Assembly: GCF_002157225.2 (NCBI RefSeq)
Contig: NZ_CP020038.1
Span: 3,130,501-3,194,500 of the forward strand
Direction: 5' to 3'
Origin: Agarilytica rhodophyticola
Lineage (GTDB): Bacteria > Pseudomonadota > Gammaproteobacteria > Pseudomonadales > Cellvibrionaceae
Length of the DNA: 64,000 nucleotides
The translations under genes were made by a program, and so were the position numbers. Below the pieces are notes generated by a model. The model ran no database searches. It was not told where the DNA came from and saw only the letters and a program-made list of their open reading frames with translations. This document shows, piece by piece, positions 1-12,800 of the stretch. How positions within the stretch are numbered: the stretch's first letter is position 1; the number at the start of each line of letters is the position of its first letter.

Positions 1-96
1 AACCAACAAACGTTATCAACTTTACTAAATCAACATAGATTACTCGCCACGACTACTGAAGACATTGTTGTCACGTCTCAGGCCTTATCAGTATAG
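1..96 (+). CDS. C-terminal end of an upstream gene (partial)
   Basis: Frame 1 is open from the first base to a TAG at 94-96 and encodes about 31 residues ending in SQALSV. It stops 22 bases before the start of the giant PKS gene and on the same strand, so it could be the tail of the preceding gene of the operon. Too little is visible to name a family. The only support is the open frame and the spacing, and it could be chance. Confidence 0.35.
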   Translation, partial: NQQTLSTLLNQHRLLATTTEDIVVTSQALSV

Positions 97-118
97 CTAA
101 AGTTTCTCGGAAAATATT

Positions 119-3100
119 ATGTTAACAGTGTTAAATAATTACACTCATGGCTTGGTTGCTATTCCAGTAATCAATGCTGTTAGAAAACAATCACTTATAC
201 GTTATATTCAAGAAAGACAACCCTGTCACTTGGATGACCTCTGTAAGAGTTTTTCTGCAAACAAAGGACATTTATTAACGGCACTAAGTTTACTTGAGAG
301 CCTTTCTTTTATTCAGGGGGTAAGAGATGATTACATTATTGTTCATCAGGACTATGAGAGTTATGACCCTTTTGATGGCTTCCCCGCTGATTTAGGTATA
401 TTAATTAATTTCGATTTTGATCGCTATTTACAGCAAACAGATACCACGTCTATATCCTTAGCTTTGTGGATTGAACAGCTAAGAAATCGCTGGGGCTTGG
501 GTAAAACTTTAGCGATGTACATGGATGGCTGTTTATTAGTGCCATTGCTATTGAGTATGAAAAAGCATGAGATGTTAGATATCAAGGAGCAATCCTTATC
601 TTTCATGGATAGCGATTTTCCTCTGAAAAATGAGCTAATTGAAATATTTTTAGATAGACAATGGTTGGAATATAACACTAGTGGCCAACTGAAAATTACA
701 GGCACAGGTGAATTTGTTGCCAAGCGTATTTTTATCTGTGCATCGGTCGCTTCCTATCTACCAATGCTGAGAAATATCGAGCAAGTAATTTTTGGTGATT
801 GTCAAAAAGTTTTTGGCCGCGACCACTATGGCCATGAAAAACACATTGATCGTTCGCTTAATGTACTTGGTAGTGGTTTTCAACATCAACGTTATTTCTC
901 TGATATGGAAGCGAGTATTTGCCAAATATTTAATCAACCTCTTGACCAGCAACCGCGATATATAGCTGATATGGGGTGTGGTGACGGGCAGCTATTAAAA
1001 AAGTTATTCGATGTCATCTTGGAAAAGACTTTACGCGGACAACATATAGACCGTTATCCATTGCAACTGCTTGGGGTGGATTATAATGAAAAAGCGTTGG
1101 ATGAAACTAAAAAAACGCTGCATGGACTTGATTTTCGTACCTTAAAAGGTGACATCGGCGATCCTGCCCAAATGATCAAAGACCTTGCTACAATAGGTAT
1201 TGATGATCCTGAAAATATACTACATGTACGTTCATTTCTAGACCATGATCGTCCTTGGATTAACCCTCAACAAACACGGCAACATTATGCCAACATAAGT
1301 TACAGTATAGCCACTCATAGTGATGGTAATGCTATTGATCCTGTTGATGCGTGGCAAAGCCTGTTTGAACATTTGCAGCGTTGGGGTGCAATCCCTTCCA
1401 AGTTCGGTTTGTTGATGCTTGAAGTTCACAGCTTACCCAGTAACATTATTGCTAATTTCTGTGCGCAGACAGAAAGCCTACATTTTGATGCTTATCATCG
1501 TTTTTCCTCACAGTTATTAGTAGATGCTGCCGACTTTGTTGCCGCCGCCGCCCAAGCAAAGCTTATTCCCAATATCGAACTGTCCCAAAGCTACCCAAGA
1601 ATTAATCCTTTTTCTCGTATCACTCTGAATTATTTTAAACACCAACCATGGTCGTTTCGTATAGCTGCCATCAATGACCTAACAGTATTAGAAAATTTAG
1701 AGTATGCAAAAGTTGATACGGATCAGCCATATACATTTAATTTTCAGGCAGCTATTGCTCGGCGTATAGATAGTTTCCCAAAAGGTCAGTGGGTAGCAGA
1801 GCTAGATGGCCAAATAGTAGCGGTGGTTTATTCTCAGCGTATTTTATGTGAAGGACAACAACAGGAAATAGAAAACTCAAGACAACAGTCTTTGTGGTGT
1901 CACAACGATCAAGGTGAAATGGCTCAGCTATTATCTGTTGAGCTTGTACCTGTTCAAGGTGTTTCTGCCGACCTCGCACAAACGGCTGCGAAAGGTTTAG
2001 TATCTTTTGTGAATTATTACCTTTCTCTCTGTTCTGGTGTAGAGGAGGTGTTAGGAATGGATTATTGCTTAAACACGCTTGATCAGGCTAGTAACGAGTT
2101 TATTCATAACAATCTGATAACAGGGGATGATCTTTTAGTTGATGATAATGTAGCCAACAAGACAATGGCGGGGCAAGTTGATCATAAGTTACGGCAGTTT
2201 ATTAATGCATCAAACTTAATTGCAGTCGATGATGATAAACGTCCGGAGTCGATGTTACATGATTTTTGTTTGTCTTGGTTAATTAAAAACTTTAATACGC
2301 TAGGCGTTTTTTCAAATGAAATTCATGGCTACCAAAGCGTGAATGAAATAATTCAGCAAGCTAGGGTTATCCCAAAGTATCAGCAATTAATGAGCGCTCT
2401 GATCAATATGTTATATACCCGGGGGGTTATTGATAAAGCGCAGGGAAAATTTTGTAAAAATCAGCGCTATATCGAAAAAACATTATCGGACTTTGAGCAA
2501 GATAAAGAGCGTTTTATTCTTAAATTCAAACGTCAATTTCCCGATTACTTTGACTATACGCGTTTTATTTTCCCGTGTCTTGAACATATGCCTGCTTTAT
2601 TGCAAGGTGAAGTGATGATCACTGATGTAATGTTTACCGATGGTGATATGAGTGCTTTTGCCAGTATTTTTAGAAACAATCCCGTAGCCGATTATTTTAA
2701 TCAACTAGCGGCAGAAGCGATTGCTACCTACGTTGACGAATTAAGTTGTGATAATAATAGCGCAGATAGAACTGTTCGTATCTTAGAAGTTGGCGCAGGA
2801 ACGGGCGGCGCCACAGCAAATATTTTATCGGCATTAACACCACATCATCAGCATATTGATTACTGTTACAGTGATTTATCTGGTGCATTTACACGCTATG
2901 GTGAAAAACATTTTGGTAACGATTATAGCTGTATGCGCTTCGAGCGCTTCGACATTGAAAAGGCTATAGAGTCTCAAGGATTTAGTCAGCAGTCCTTTGA
3001 TGTGATCTATGCGGGAAATGTATTGCATGACACTCACTATATTATTGATACCCTCGTTAATGTTAAAGCTTTACTCAAGCCTGGTGGCTTGATGGTGTTA

Positions 3101-3820
3101 AATGAGTTTACCTCGGTAAAAGATTTCCTTGTGTACACTGGTGGATTCTTACATGGTATTTGGTTATACAAAGATCCCGAATATCGTTTACATAATTTCC
3201 CGTGTATATCCCCTCAAAAATGGCAACAGGTGTGTCACAAATCGGGCTTTCAAAATATTCATCAATATGGCTTGCCTTTTATTGAGGATATGTCTGACTT
3301 TAGGCAAAGCATTATTGTCGCTTATCGACCACAGCCAGTTAGAACTAGCGACGCTGCCGAATATAAAGAGCAAAATACGGATCCGGCAATAGCATCTGCA
3401 TCCTCTGCGCCTATTAATGATCATATAGGTAATGATCATATAGGTAATGATCACATGGGTAGTGATCAAAAGGGGAGTCACAAAACATCAGATGACCAAG
3501 TACAGAGTAATCGAGCAGCGAAAGAAACTGTCAATCATTCCATTTTAAAGAGCAACTCTATGGTATCGTCAGTAAAAAGCACCGTTAGCCAAATTTTTGA
3601 TAAAGCTTTGAAAAAAATTATGGGCGAGGATCGTGCCAGGGTATTTGAACCTGATGCTCCATTTATGGAGTCAGGTCTAGATTCTATTGAACTTTTAGAG
3701 TTGCGTACACTTCTTGCAAAACAGCTAAAGCTTGAATTAGATGCGCCTTTTTTATTTCAGTACAACACCCGCGCGAAGGTAGTAAGTTATTTTGTCGAAC
3801 ACCCGCCACAACATTTACAA
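119..3820 (+). other. PKS loading module: MT1 - GNAT-like - MT2 - ACP1 (AprA-type)
   Basis: Residues about 1-1230. A winged-helix-like lid leads to a first SAM methyltransferase with MGCGDGQ near residue 285. A GNAT-like segment follows at about 515-670 (AAINDLTVLENLEYA onward), then a second methyltransferase with EVGAGTGGA near 890, then an ACP with the GLDSIE motif at Ser1189. The same order is known from AprA of apratoxin biosynthesis: MT1 makes dimethylmalonyl-ACP, the GNAT is inactive, and MT2 couples decarboxylation to methylation to give pivaloyl-ACP. By analogy a pivaloyl or isobutyryl starter is inferred here. Whether the GNAT is catalytic cannot be settled by eye. Confidence 0.8.
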
Positions 3821-6800
3821 CAAGATTTGCAAAAAAACTTACAACAAGAACAGTCGACGCAACAACAACAAGAAAAGAAACAGACGGTAGACATCGAAGA
3901 AGAGACACTACATAAGTCTGCCGGGCACGACACCTCGGTAATTATTGATCATGTCTCATCAAATCAAAAATTCAAAGAAAATATCGTAAAAGATGATGAA
4001 CATGTTATCGCTGTTACGGGGATGGCGTTTTCCTTTCCGGGTGGTTGCGATACACAAGAGGCATTCTGGGAGCTTTTGCGAAGTGGGCAAAGTGCTATTC
4101 GCCCGATGGATAATCAGCGCTGGCAGTGGCCGTCCCATGTGGATCTGAAACAAGTGCACAAAGGTGTTGATAGTGCCGGCTTTCTTAAAAATATCGATAC
4201 CTTTGATCCCGCTTTTTTTCGGTTGTCACCTGCTGAAGCGGAATTAATGGATCCACAGCAACGTTTGCTATTAGAGCTAAGCTGGGAAGCTTTGGAAAAT
4301 GCAGGGTATAAGGCATCTGATTTATCCGGATCGGACACTGGAGTGTTTGTTGGTGCTTGTCATTTTGACTACCGCGAACTTTTAGAAAAGCATCAGGATA
4401 AACCTTCAGCATTATTAAGTACCGGTAGCCACGGTTCTTTATTAGCAAATCGTTTATCTTACTTTTATGATTTTCATGGCCCCAGCGTGATGGTCGATAG
4501 CGCATGCTCTAGTTCTCTTGTAGCGATGCATCAGGCAGTTTCGGCCTTACGAAGTGGCGAGTGTCCCGTGGCTCTAGTGGGCGGCGTTAATTTAATGTGC
4601 AGTCCTACTAATAGCTTGGCTTATTATGAAGCGGGGATGTTGTCTAAAGAGGGTGTATGCCGCGCTTTTGATGAGAAGGCCAATGGCTATGTGCGTGGTG
4701 AGGGTGGTGCTATGTTGGTATTAAAACCACTCTCACAGGCGCGAAAAGACGGCGACATCATTCATGGGTTAATTAAAGGTTCAGCCGTGAACCATGGTGG
4801 TCAAGCAGGCTCGTTAACCGCGCCTTCGCCAGAAGCGCAAGCGGCCTTACTGCAACAAGCCTACAATAACGCTAAGGTTTCGCCCCTATCTGTTTCCTAT
4901 ATTGAAGCACATGGTACTGGCACTTCCCTAGGTGATCCCATCGAATTTTCTGGTTTACATCGCGCGTTTGAACAGTTGTTAAAAGACAATTCGCAGGCTC
5001 CTCCTGATCGGGCCTGGTGTGCAGTGGGTACCCTTAAAACTAATATCGGACATCTTGAGGGGGCTGCAGGTATTGCCGGTGTGATTAAAACGCTCTTATG
5101 TTTAAAACACGGAGAAATTCCGGCGAGCCTAAATTTTGATACTTTAAATCCACACATCAATTTAGATGAGAACAGCCCGTTTTTTATTAGTCGGCAGCAT
5201 CAACCGTGGCCACAGCCTTTAAGCAAGCAGAGCAGTAAGCGTCGTGCTGGTGTCAGCTCCTTTGGCTTTGGTGGTGCTAACGCTCATATCGTACTTGAGC
5301 AGGCCCCCCTCACTGATGCCAGCCACGTACTAGAGGAAAAACCAGAACTATTGGTGTTTTCTGCAAAAAATAGCACGCGTTTAGAAGCGGTAGTTCGACA
5401 ATTTATCCACTACTTAGATCGGTGCCCACAACCACCATTATTAGCGGATCTTGCTTACAATTTACAAACCACTCGTGAGTCCATGGCTGTACGTTTGGCA
5501 ATCGTTGCTCATGATGTTACCGATCTACAACAACAATTAACACGTTACCTTGACTCACCAGATAATGCTCCATTTCGCGGTCATATCAAAACAGATAAAG
5601 ATAAACTTGCATTACTTGCCGGTGCAGATGAAGAGGGCAGCCGCTTATTGCTAAACCATTGGTTAAGTAGCAGGTTGCTGAGTTCTCTTGCCCAATACTG
5701 GGCATGGGGAGGCGATATTGATTGGCCGCTGTTATGGCAAGAGCATTTTGCGAAACGTCTTGAGCTTCCTACCTATCCTTTTGCACAAGAGAGTTACTGG
5801 CTAGCGCAAACACCACCGATTGTTGGTGCACTTGCAGAAAATAAGGCGCATCCTCTTGTCCATAAAAATCTTAGTCAGCAAATGGCATCTGTTACAAATG
5901 TCGATGAGTTTTTATTTTCTAGTCAATTTACGGGCCAAGAGTTTTTTCTAGAAGATCATAGAGTCAATCAGCAGCCGCTACTTTCTGGTGTTAGTTATTT
6001 AGAAATGGCAAGGGCTGCCTTTGACATGGCGATCCCCGCTATGGATAGTTGCAGATCAATTAAATTACAAAATATTGTTTGGCTAAAACCTTATCAGATC
6101 GAGCAAAGCTCTGCTTTAGGTGAAACGGTACTTATAAAGCTTAGTGGCAAACCCGAAAACGGCATGAGATATTCCGTTAGTAGTGCTTCAAAAAACATTA
6201 TTTATCACCAAGGAGAGGTGACAATAAATTCCCAGAATGAATCGTTGGCGAGTCTTGATATTGCTTCTTTTGAGCAAGAGCTTAATCATAATCCCATAGA
6301 GCACACGCGCTTTTATGCCTATTTTAAAAAGATGGGTATCAACTACGGTAACAGTCACCAGCTAGTGCAAAAAGCTGTAGTTAATGCGTCTAATGCCGTT
6401 GCGAAAATACATCTCCCTGAAGCCTTGCGTAGTCATGCCAATCAATTCTTTCTACATCCAGCAGTAATGGATGCCGCATTGCAAACCTCATTACTATTAT
6501 TAATAAGCGAGGGGCAGACAAAGCCCTTATTTCCCTTTGCTTTGCAAGCCCTTGAAGTTTACCGTGCCTGTCCTCTCGATGCATGGGTGCGTGCCGAGTA
6601 TGCAACTAACTTGGGTGACGCTAATGGCGTAACCAAAGTTAATATAGATATTGCGAACATTCAGGGCGAGGTTTGTGTGCGCCTGTTGGGGCTAACACTG
6701 AAAGGCAAGGATGTTTTTACAAAAGCTGACAATCAGGCAGAGGTTTTTAATCGGCATAAATCTGAAGGCCAAATATATAGTCTAGTGAGTCATTGGCAGA

Positions 6801-9800
6801 AATATGAGTTAGCTATAGCAAACCCCGGCCCAATTTCTGACAATTCCAAACAGCTATTGGTGTTAGGTGGCAGCGACCAACATTATCAACAATTATTAGC
6901 GCTCGCCGGGGAGGCACCTAATTATAGAATCGCGCAGCCTCAGCAAGATATCCTTGAGCGTTATTTAGATCCTATTGCGGGTAACAAGGTAGGTCATATC
7001 ATTTGGTTTGCAGATCAGGGCAGACCTTTTTCCCTCGATGACGAAGCCAGTATTGCCGCACAAAAAGCACAATTACTTAACTTGTTTCATTTATTAAAAT
7101 TTCTAGGGAAACATTACGCTCATCAAAAACTACGTTTAACGGTGGTGACATGGGATACTATCGCTCTCAATTCTGCAGGTGGTCGTCATCTAGGACAGGC
7201 AAGTATTCATGGGTTAATCGGCTCTTTAACAAAAGAATATCTTAACTGGGAAGTTATTCTGTGTGACTTAATTAGCCAACAAATACATCAGCAACAGACA
7301 AGCTACCACGCTACCACTTTGCCCAAGTCTTTATTGTCTTTGCCCGCTCAAAAAGATGGCCGTGCCTACGTATGGCGAGACCAACAGTGGTATCAACAAA
7401 CGCTATTACCTGTTAATAAATATAGTCATGACCCGGCTGTAAATATGTCAGTTGATTATCGTCACCGAGGTGTTTACGTGGTTGTCGGCGGTGCAGGTGG
7501 CATTGGCCAGGCGTGGAGTGAGTGGATGATCAACCATTACCAGGCGCAGATTATTTGGTTGGGACGGCGAAGGTTAGATCAGAGTATTCAAGCCAGTATT
7601 GATCACTTGGCAACAAGAGGGCCAAGCCCAATTTACATTCAGGCCGATGTTAGCAAGCTCGCGAGTGTACAGGCGGCCTATCGCCAAATACAACACCGGT
7701 TTCCTTGTATTCACGGTGTTATTCATTCGGCAATTGTATTGCAAGATAAAAGTATTGTGGGCATGAGCGATGCTAGTTTTATGGCAAGTCTCGAAGCCAA
7801 GCTCGATACCAGTATTAATCTGGTGCGAGTATTTGCAGAGCAACCACTGGATTTCTTTTTATTTTTCTCTTCAATTCAGTCGTTTATGACCAACCCCGGG
7901 CAAAGTAACTATGCCGCTGGGTGTAAATTTAAAGATGCGTTTTCTCTTTGGTTATCAAAGCAGGGGTTATCAAGGCAGGGAGCGTCAGAACAAGGTCTAT
8001 CACCAGCGCAATCATCAGCCGACCATCACACTAAAGTAAAGGTGGTGAACTGGGGCTATTGGGGCAGCGTGGGTCTTGTGACCGATGACTTTTATCGCCA
8101 GCAGCTCGCTAAGTTTGGTATGGGTTCAATCGAGCCAGAGCAGGCGATGCCTTTATTACATGAATTTTTAAAAAGTGATTTAACACAGGTCGCTATTGTC
8201 AATGCTATTGGCGATATTGTTATTCCAGGGGTAGCCACTGGCGCTTCAGGAATAAAGGCCGATATTAGTTCTGATATAGTTAGCCCTGGCTTAGTCAGTC
8301 AACACAGTGCTTTACAAAAAGCCTTCACCCATCAAGCCATACCTCACGCTTTAACTGCTACCTATACCCAAGAACAAGCCATAGAACCGCACTTGCGCCA
8401 GTTACTTTACTCAAATCTATTGGCACTAAAACTGATTGACGAAAATGGTCGCGCGCGCACATCAATGTCGCAGCAGCTGGGTACTAAAAGCCCTGAATTT
8501 TACTCGCGTTGGTTTGCAGAAAGTTGTCGACAGTTGCAACTGGCTGAGGCCAGCACACTACAAAAAGGCTTGCCGGTAGAGCATGCTTGGCAGCAATGGA
8601 ATGCTTTGCGTCAACAGTGGCTGCTGGATACCAACCAGAAAGCGCGTATTGAGTTAGTGGAAATTACCTTAAAAGTCTTACCCGATATTTTATCTGGTGC
8701 TAAAGCGGCCACCGATATTCTATTTCCTAAGGCGTCTATGGATCTTGTAGAAGGTATTTATAAGGGCAGTGTAAAAACAGATTACTACAACGGTTTATTA
8801 ACCCAGGTCATTGTTGAATATATAAAAACACGATTGCAGCAAGATCCTAATGCACGTATTCGTCTATTAGAAATTGGTGCTGGCACAGGAGGTACCAGTG
8901 CCAAATTATTAAATGAACTCGATGGATTTAATTATGCGATTGATGAGTATTGCTATAGCGACCTGTCTCATGCTTTTTTAATCCACGCCAAAAATCACTA
9001 TACCCATAATCGCCCTTGGCTGAACACGAAAATATTGGATATTAGTCGGCCACTGGAAGAACAGGATATTACTCCGGGGCGTTATGATATTGTGTTGGCA
9101 ACCAACGTACTACACGCAACCAAGAGTATCTCAAATACCTTAGTTCAAACTCGTCAGGCTTTGAATCAGCAGGGTATATTAGTCATTAACGAGGTGATAG
9201 AAAATACGTTATTTGCCCACCTTACCTTTGGCTTATTAGAAGGTTGGTGGCTGCATGAAGATAGCGAAACTCGAATTGAAGGCAGCCCATGTTTAACGAC
9301 AGATAACTGGTTTTCCTTTCTTTCCAAACAAGGTTTTAAACAAATTTGGCAACCCGTACCGGAAGCGGCACAGGCAGGTCAGCAGGTACTTGTTGCCGAG
9401 GTAGATGCTGCTCTGGAAGAGATTACTCGTGTAGATGTCCCGCAGCATGAATTAAAAAACCATGTGATCAATACCTTGTTAGCAGCTCTTAGCAATGCAC
9501 TTAAAGTACCTCGTGATAGCATTGATTTAGATGATTCATTTGCCGACTATGGTGTGGACTCCATTACCGGCGTTCGTCTGGTAGCAGAGATCAATACTCT
9601 ATTGGCGATCGAGTTAGAAACCACCAGTCTCTTTGAATTTAACTCGGTCAATATACTGGCTGGGCATATTGTTGCGTGCTATGGGCAAGCTTTAGGCCAG
9701 CAACTTTATAAAACACCCAATCAGATCTCCAATGAAGCGCCAGATTTTCTAGGCAGTAGCGAAGCCCTGCAACCGCGGCCACAGCAAAACATCGTCGATA

Positions 9801-12800
9801 TGGTATTGGACAAGATCGCATCAGCATTGAAGATTGCGATTGCCGATATTGATGAAGAAGACTCCTTTGCCGACTACGGTGTGGACTCTATTACCGGTGT
9901 GCGTTTGGTTCATGAAATTAACCAGGCACTTGGGACTAATCTTGAAACTACCGCGCTATTTGAATTTAACTCAGTGGTGCGTCTTGCTGAGCATATCCAG
10001 ACATTGCCAGAAATTTCGCCTGACACTGGACCCCAGAGACGGTCGTCACACTTAACGGGTATGTCTTCTGGATCACATTTAGCACACGCTCTATCGACGC
10101 AAACCGATCCAGCAACGAAGCAGCCATCTACCGTTCGTTCTGAAGAATTTGACTCTTCCAATCAGAGAAATATCCCATTCCCGGTTGCCATTATAGGTAT
10201 GAGTGGGCAGTTTGCAGAATCTCCTGATCTAGAGGCATTCTGGCAGCATCTTATACAAGGCGATGATTTAGTCTCCAAGGTATCCCGTTGGGATCTCGAT
10301 GCTGCTTATGCGAAAAACTCGGCCAGAGAAAAGCATTGTATGGATGGCAGTTTGCTCAATGATATCGATCAGTTTGATGCTCAATTTTTTAAAATTTCCG
10401 GAATCGAAGCGCGCCATATGGACCCGCAACAGCGACTGTTTTTAGAACATGCATGGCGGGCACTGGAAGATGCAGGCTACGCCGGTGACAGCGCCACGCT
10501 TTCTGGGTGCGGTATTTACGTGGGCTGTGTGGCTGGCGACTACGATAAACTGTTGCCAGACAATAAACCTGCGCAAGCCTTCTGGGGCAACGCCAGTTCT
10601 GTTTTACCCGCCCGTATTGCCTATTATCTCAATATTAAAGGGCCGACGATGGCCATTGATACCGCATGCTCCAGCTCGCTGGTAGCCATGCATACGGCCT
10701 GCCAGGCACTGTGGTCTGGTGAAGTGGATATGGCATTAACAGGTGGTGTCTATGTGCAATCCACCCCGGCATTTTACCGCTCAGCAGATCAAGCGGGAAT
10801 GCTATCTGGCAGCGGCCGTTGCCATACCTTTAATCACAATGCCGACGGTTTTGTGCCTGGCGAGGGAGTAGGGGCAATTATTCTAAAGCCTTTAGATAAA
10901 GCGCTCGCCGACGGTGACCACGTAGCCGCTGTGATTCGAGCTAGCGGCCTTAACCAAGATGGCACTACTAATGGCATTACCGCCCCTAGTTCTACCAGTC
11001 AGGAAAATTTAGAAAAGTCTGTGTACCAGAATTTTGCTATTGATCCTGCGTCCATCACCATGGTCGAAGCTCATGGTACTGGCACTATTTTAGGCGACCC
11101 CATTGAATTTAATGCCCTCAATCGTTCGTTCCGACACTTTACTGAGCGCGAAAACTTTTGTGCGATTGGCTCGGTAAAAACCAATATTGGCCATACAGGG
11201 CCTGCGGCAGGTGTTGCTGGGGTATTAAAAATATTGCTGTCGATGCGTCACCAACAGATCCCGCCATCACTGCATTTCGATCATGGTAATAGCGATATTA
11301 ATTTTGATCACAGTCCTTTTTACGTCAATACCCAACCCCAATCTTGGTTGAGTAATGGCGCGCCGCGCCGTGCGGCTATCAGCTCGTTCGGCTTTAGTGG
11401 CACCAATGCCCATATAGTAATTGAGGAGGCGCCGAGCCAAGCGCGCGATGCTGCCCCGTATCCACAAAAGCCCGCTTATTTGTTGGTATTGTCAGCGAAA
11501 AGTCAGGTTCAATTGCAGCAGCAAGCCCAAGGTTTGCTGCGCCATATTGATCGATACCAGCCAGTGCTCGGCGATATGAGCTACACCTTGTTAATTGGCC
11601 GTAAACACTTCAGCCATCGCTTAGCAATAGTCGTGTCGGCTCTGGATCAGTGTGCGCAGGCGTTGCAAGATTTCCTAGCCGATAAGCCCACCCACACATA
11701 TCACTATTCTCAATTGCCTGAAGGGACAGCAGCTGAGCCGAGCGAGCATTTGCCTAAAATTGAAGCCTTACTGGCCAACCTCCATCACTATGATGGCCAA
11801 GATTATATTAATGCTCTCAACGAACTCGGCCAGTTTTACCTTGCGGGATATTCGCATAATTATCGCTCGCTCTATGCCAATGGCTATTCGCGTATTCCGT
11901 TACCAACATATCCTTTTGCTCGCCAGTCGTATTGGGTCGATAAGCAAGCCGGTGACATAGGTTCTAAAGAAATAATAGCTTCTAAAGAAATACAGCTGCA
12001 TCCTATGGTGCACCGTAATCAATCGGATATGCGGGGATTATCGTTTGCTACTGTACTCTCAGGAGATGAGTTTTGGTTAGCCGATCATCGTGTGGCAGGC
12101 AAAAAGATATTGCCGGCTGTGGCGTATTTAGAAATGGCGCGCGCCGCATTTATGCTCTCACTGCCCGAGGGTTCGATGTTTGGCCATTCTGGATTTGGCA
12201 AAACAGAGTCTGATCACCAACATTCAAAACAGATAGTCATTGAAGAAAGTACCTGGCTTCGTCCATTGGTGGTGGATCAAGTAGTAACAGCCTATGTCGA
12301 TTTACAAGTGCAAAGTGCTGAGTCGATTATTTGTCAGATCTATACACGTAATGAACAGCAACAGGCCCAGTTACACTACCGCAGCCACATCAAACTTAGT
12401 GCCTTAGACAAGCCTGCGCCTGTTGATCTTGATGTTATTAAGACACGCATTTCGCAAGCACCTGGTCAACGGCATCTTAATGCACAAGATTGCCAGCGTA
12501 TGGTGAATGCTCTGGGGGTAGAAAACGGGCCAAGATTTCAGGCGCTCCAATCCATTTATACCAATGGTCACGAGGCGCTGGCACATGTGATATTGCCCGG
12601 TGACGCTAAACATACAGAGTTACTGTTACATCCTAGTATGATGGATGCTGCGCTGCAGTCTGAACTAGGCTTGGCACAAAACGGTAGCGCACGCCTGCCT
12701 TTTGCTTTGCAACACCTGGCAATTTTGCAGCCTTGTCCTGAGGAAGCCTGGGTATTGTTGCAGCGTTCATCAGGTGTCAACGTAGAAGATGAAACCCAAA

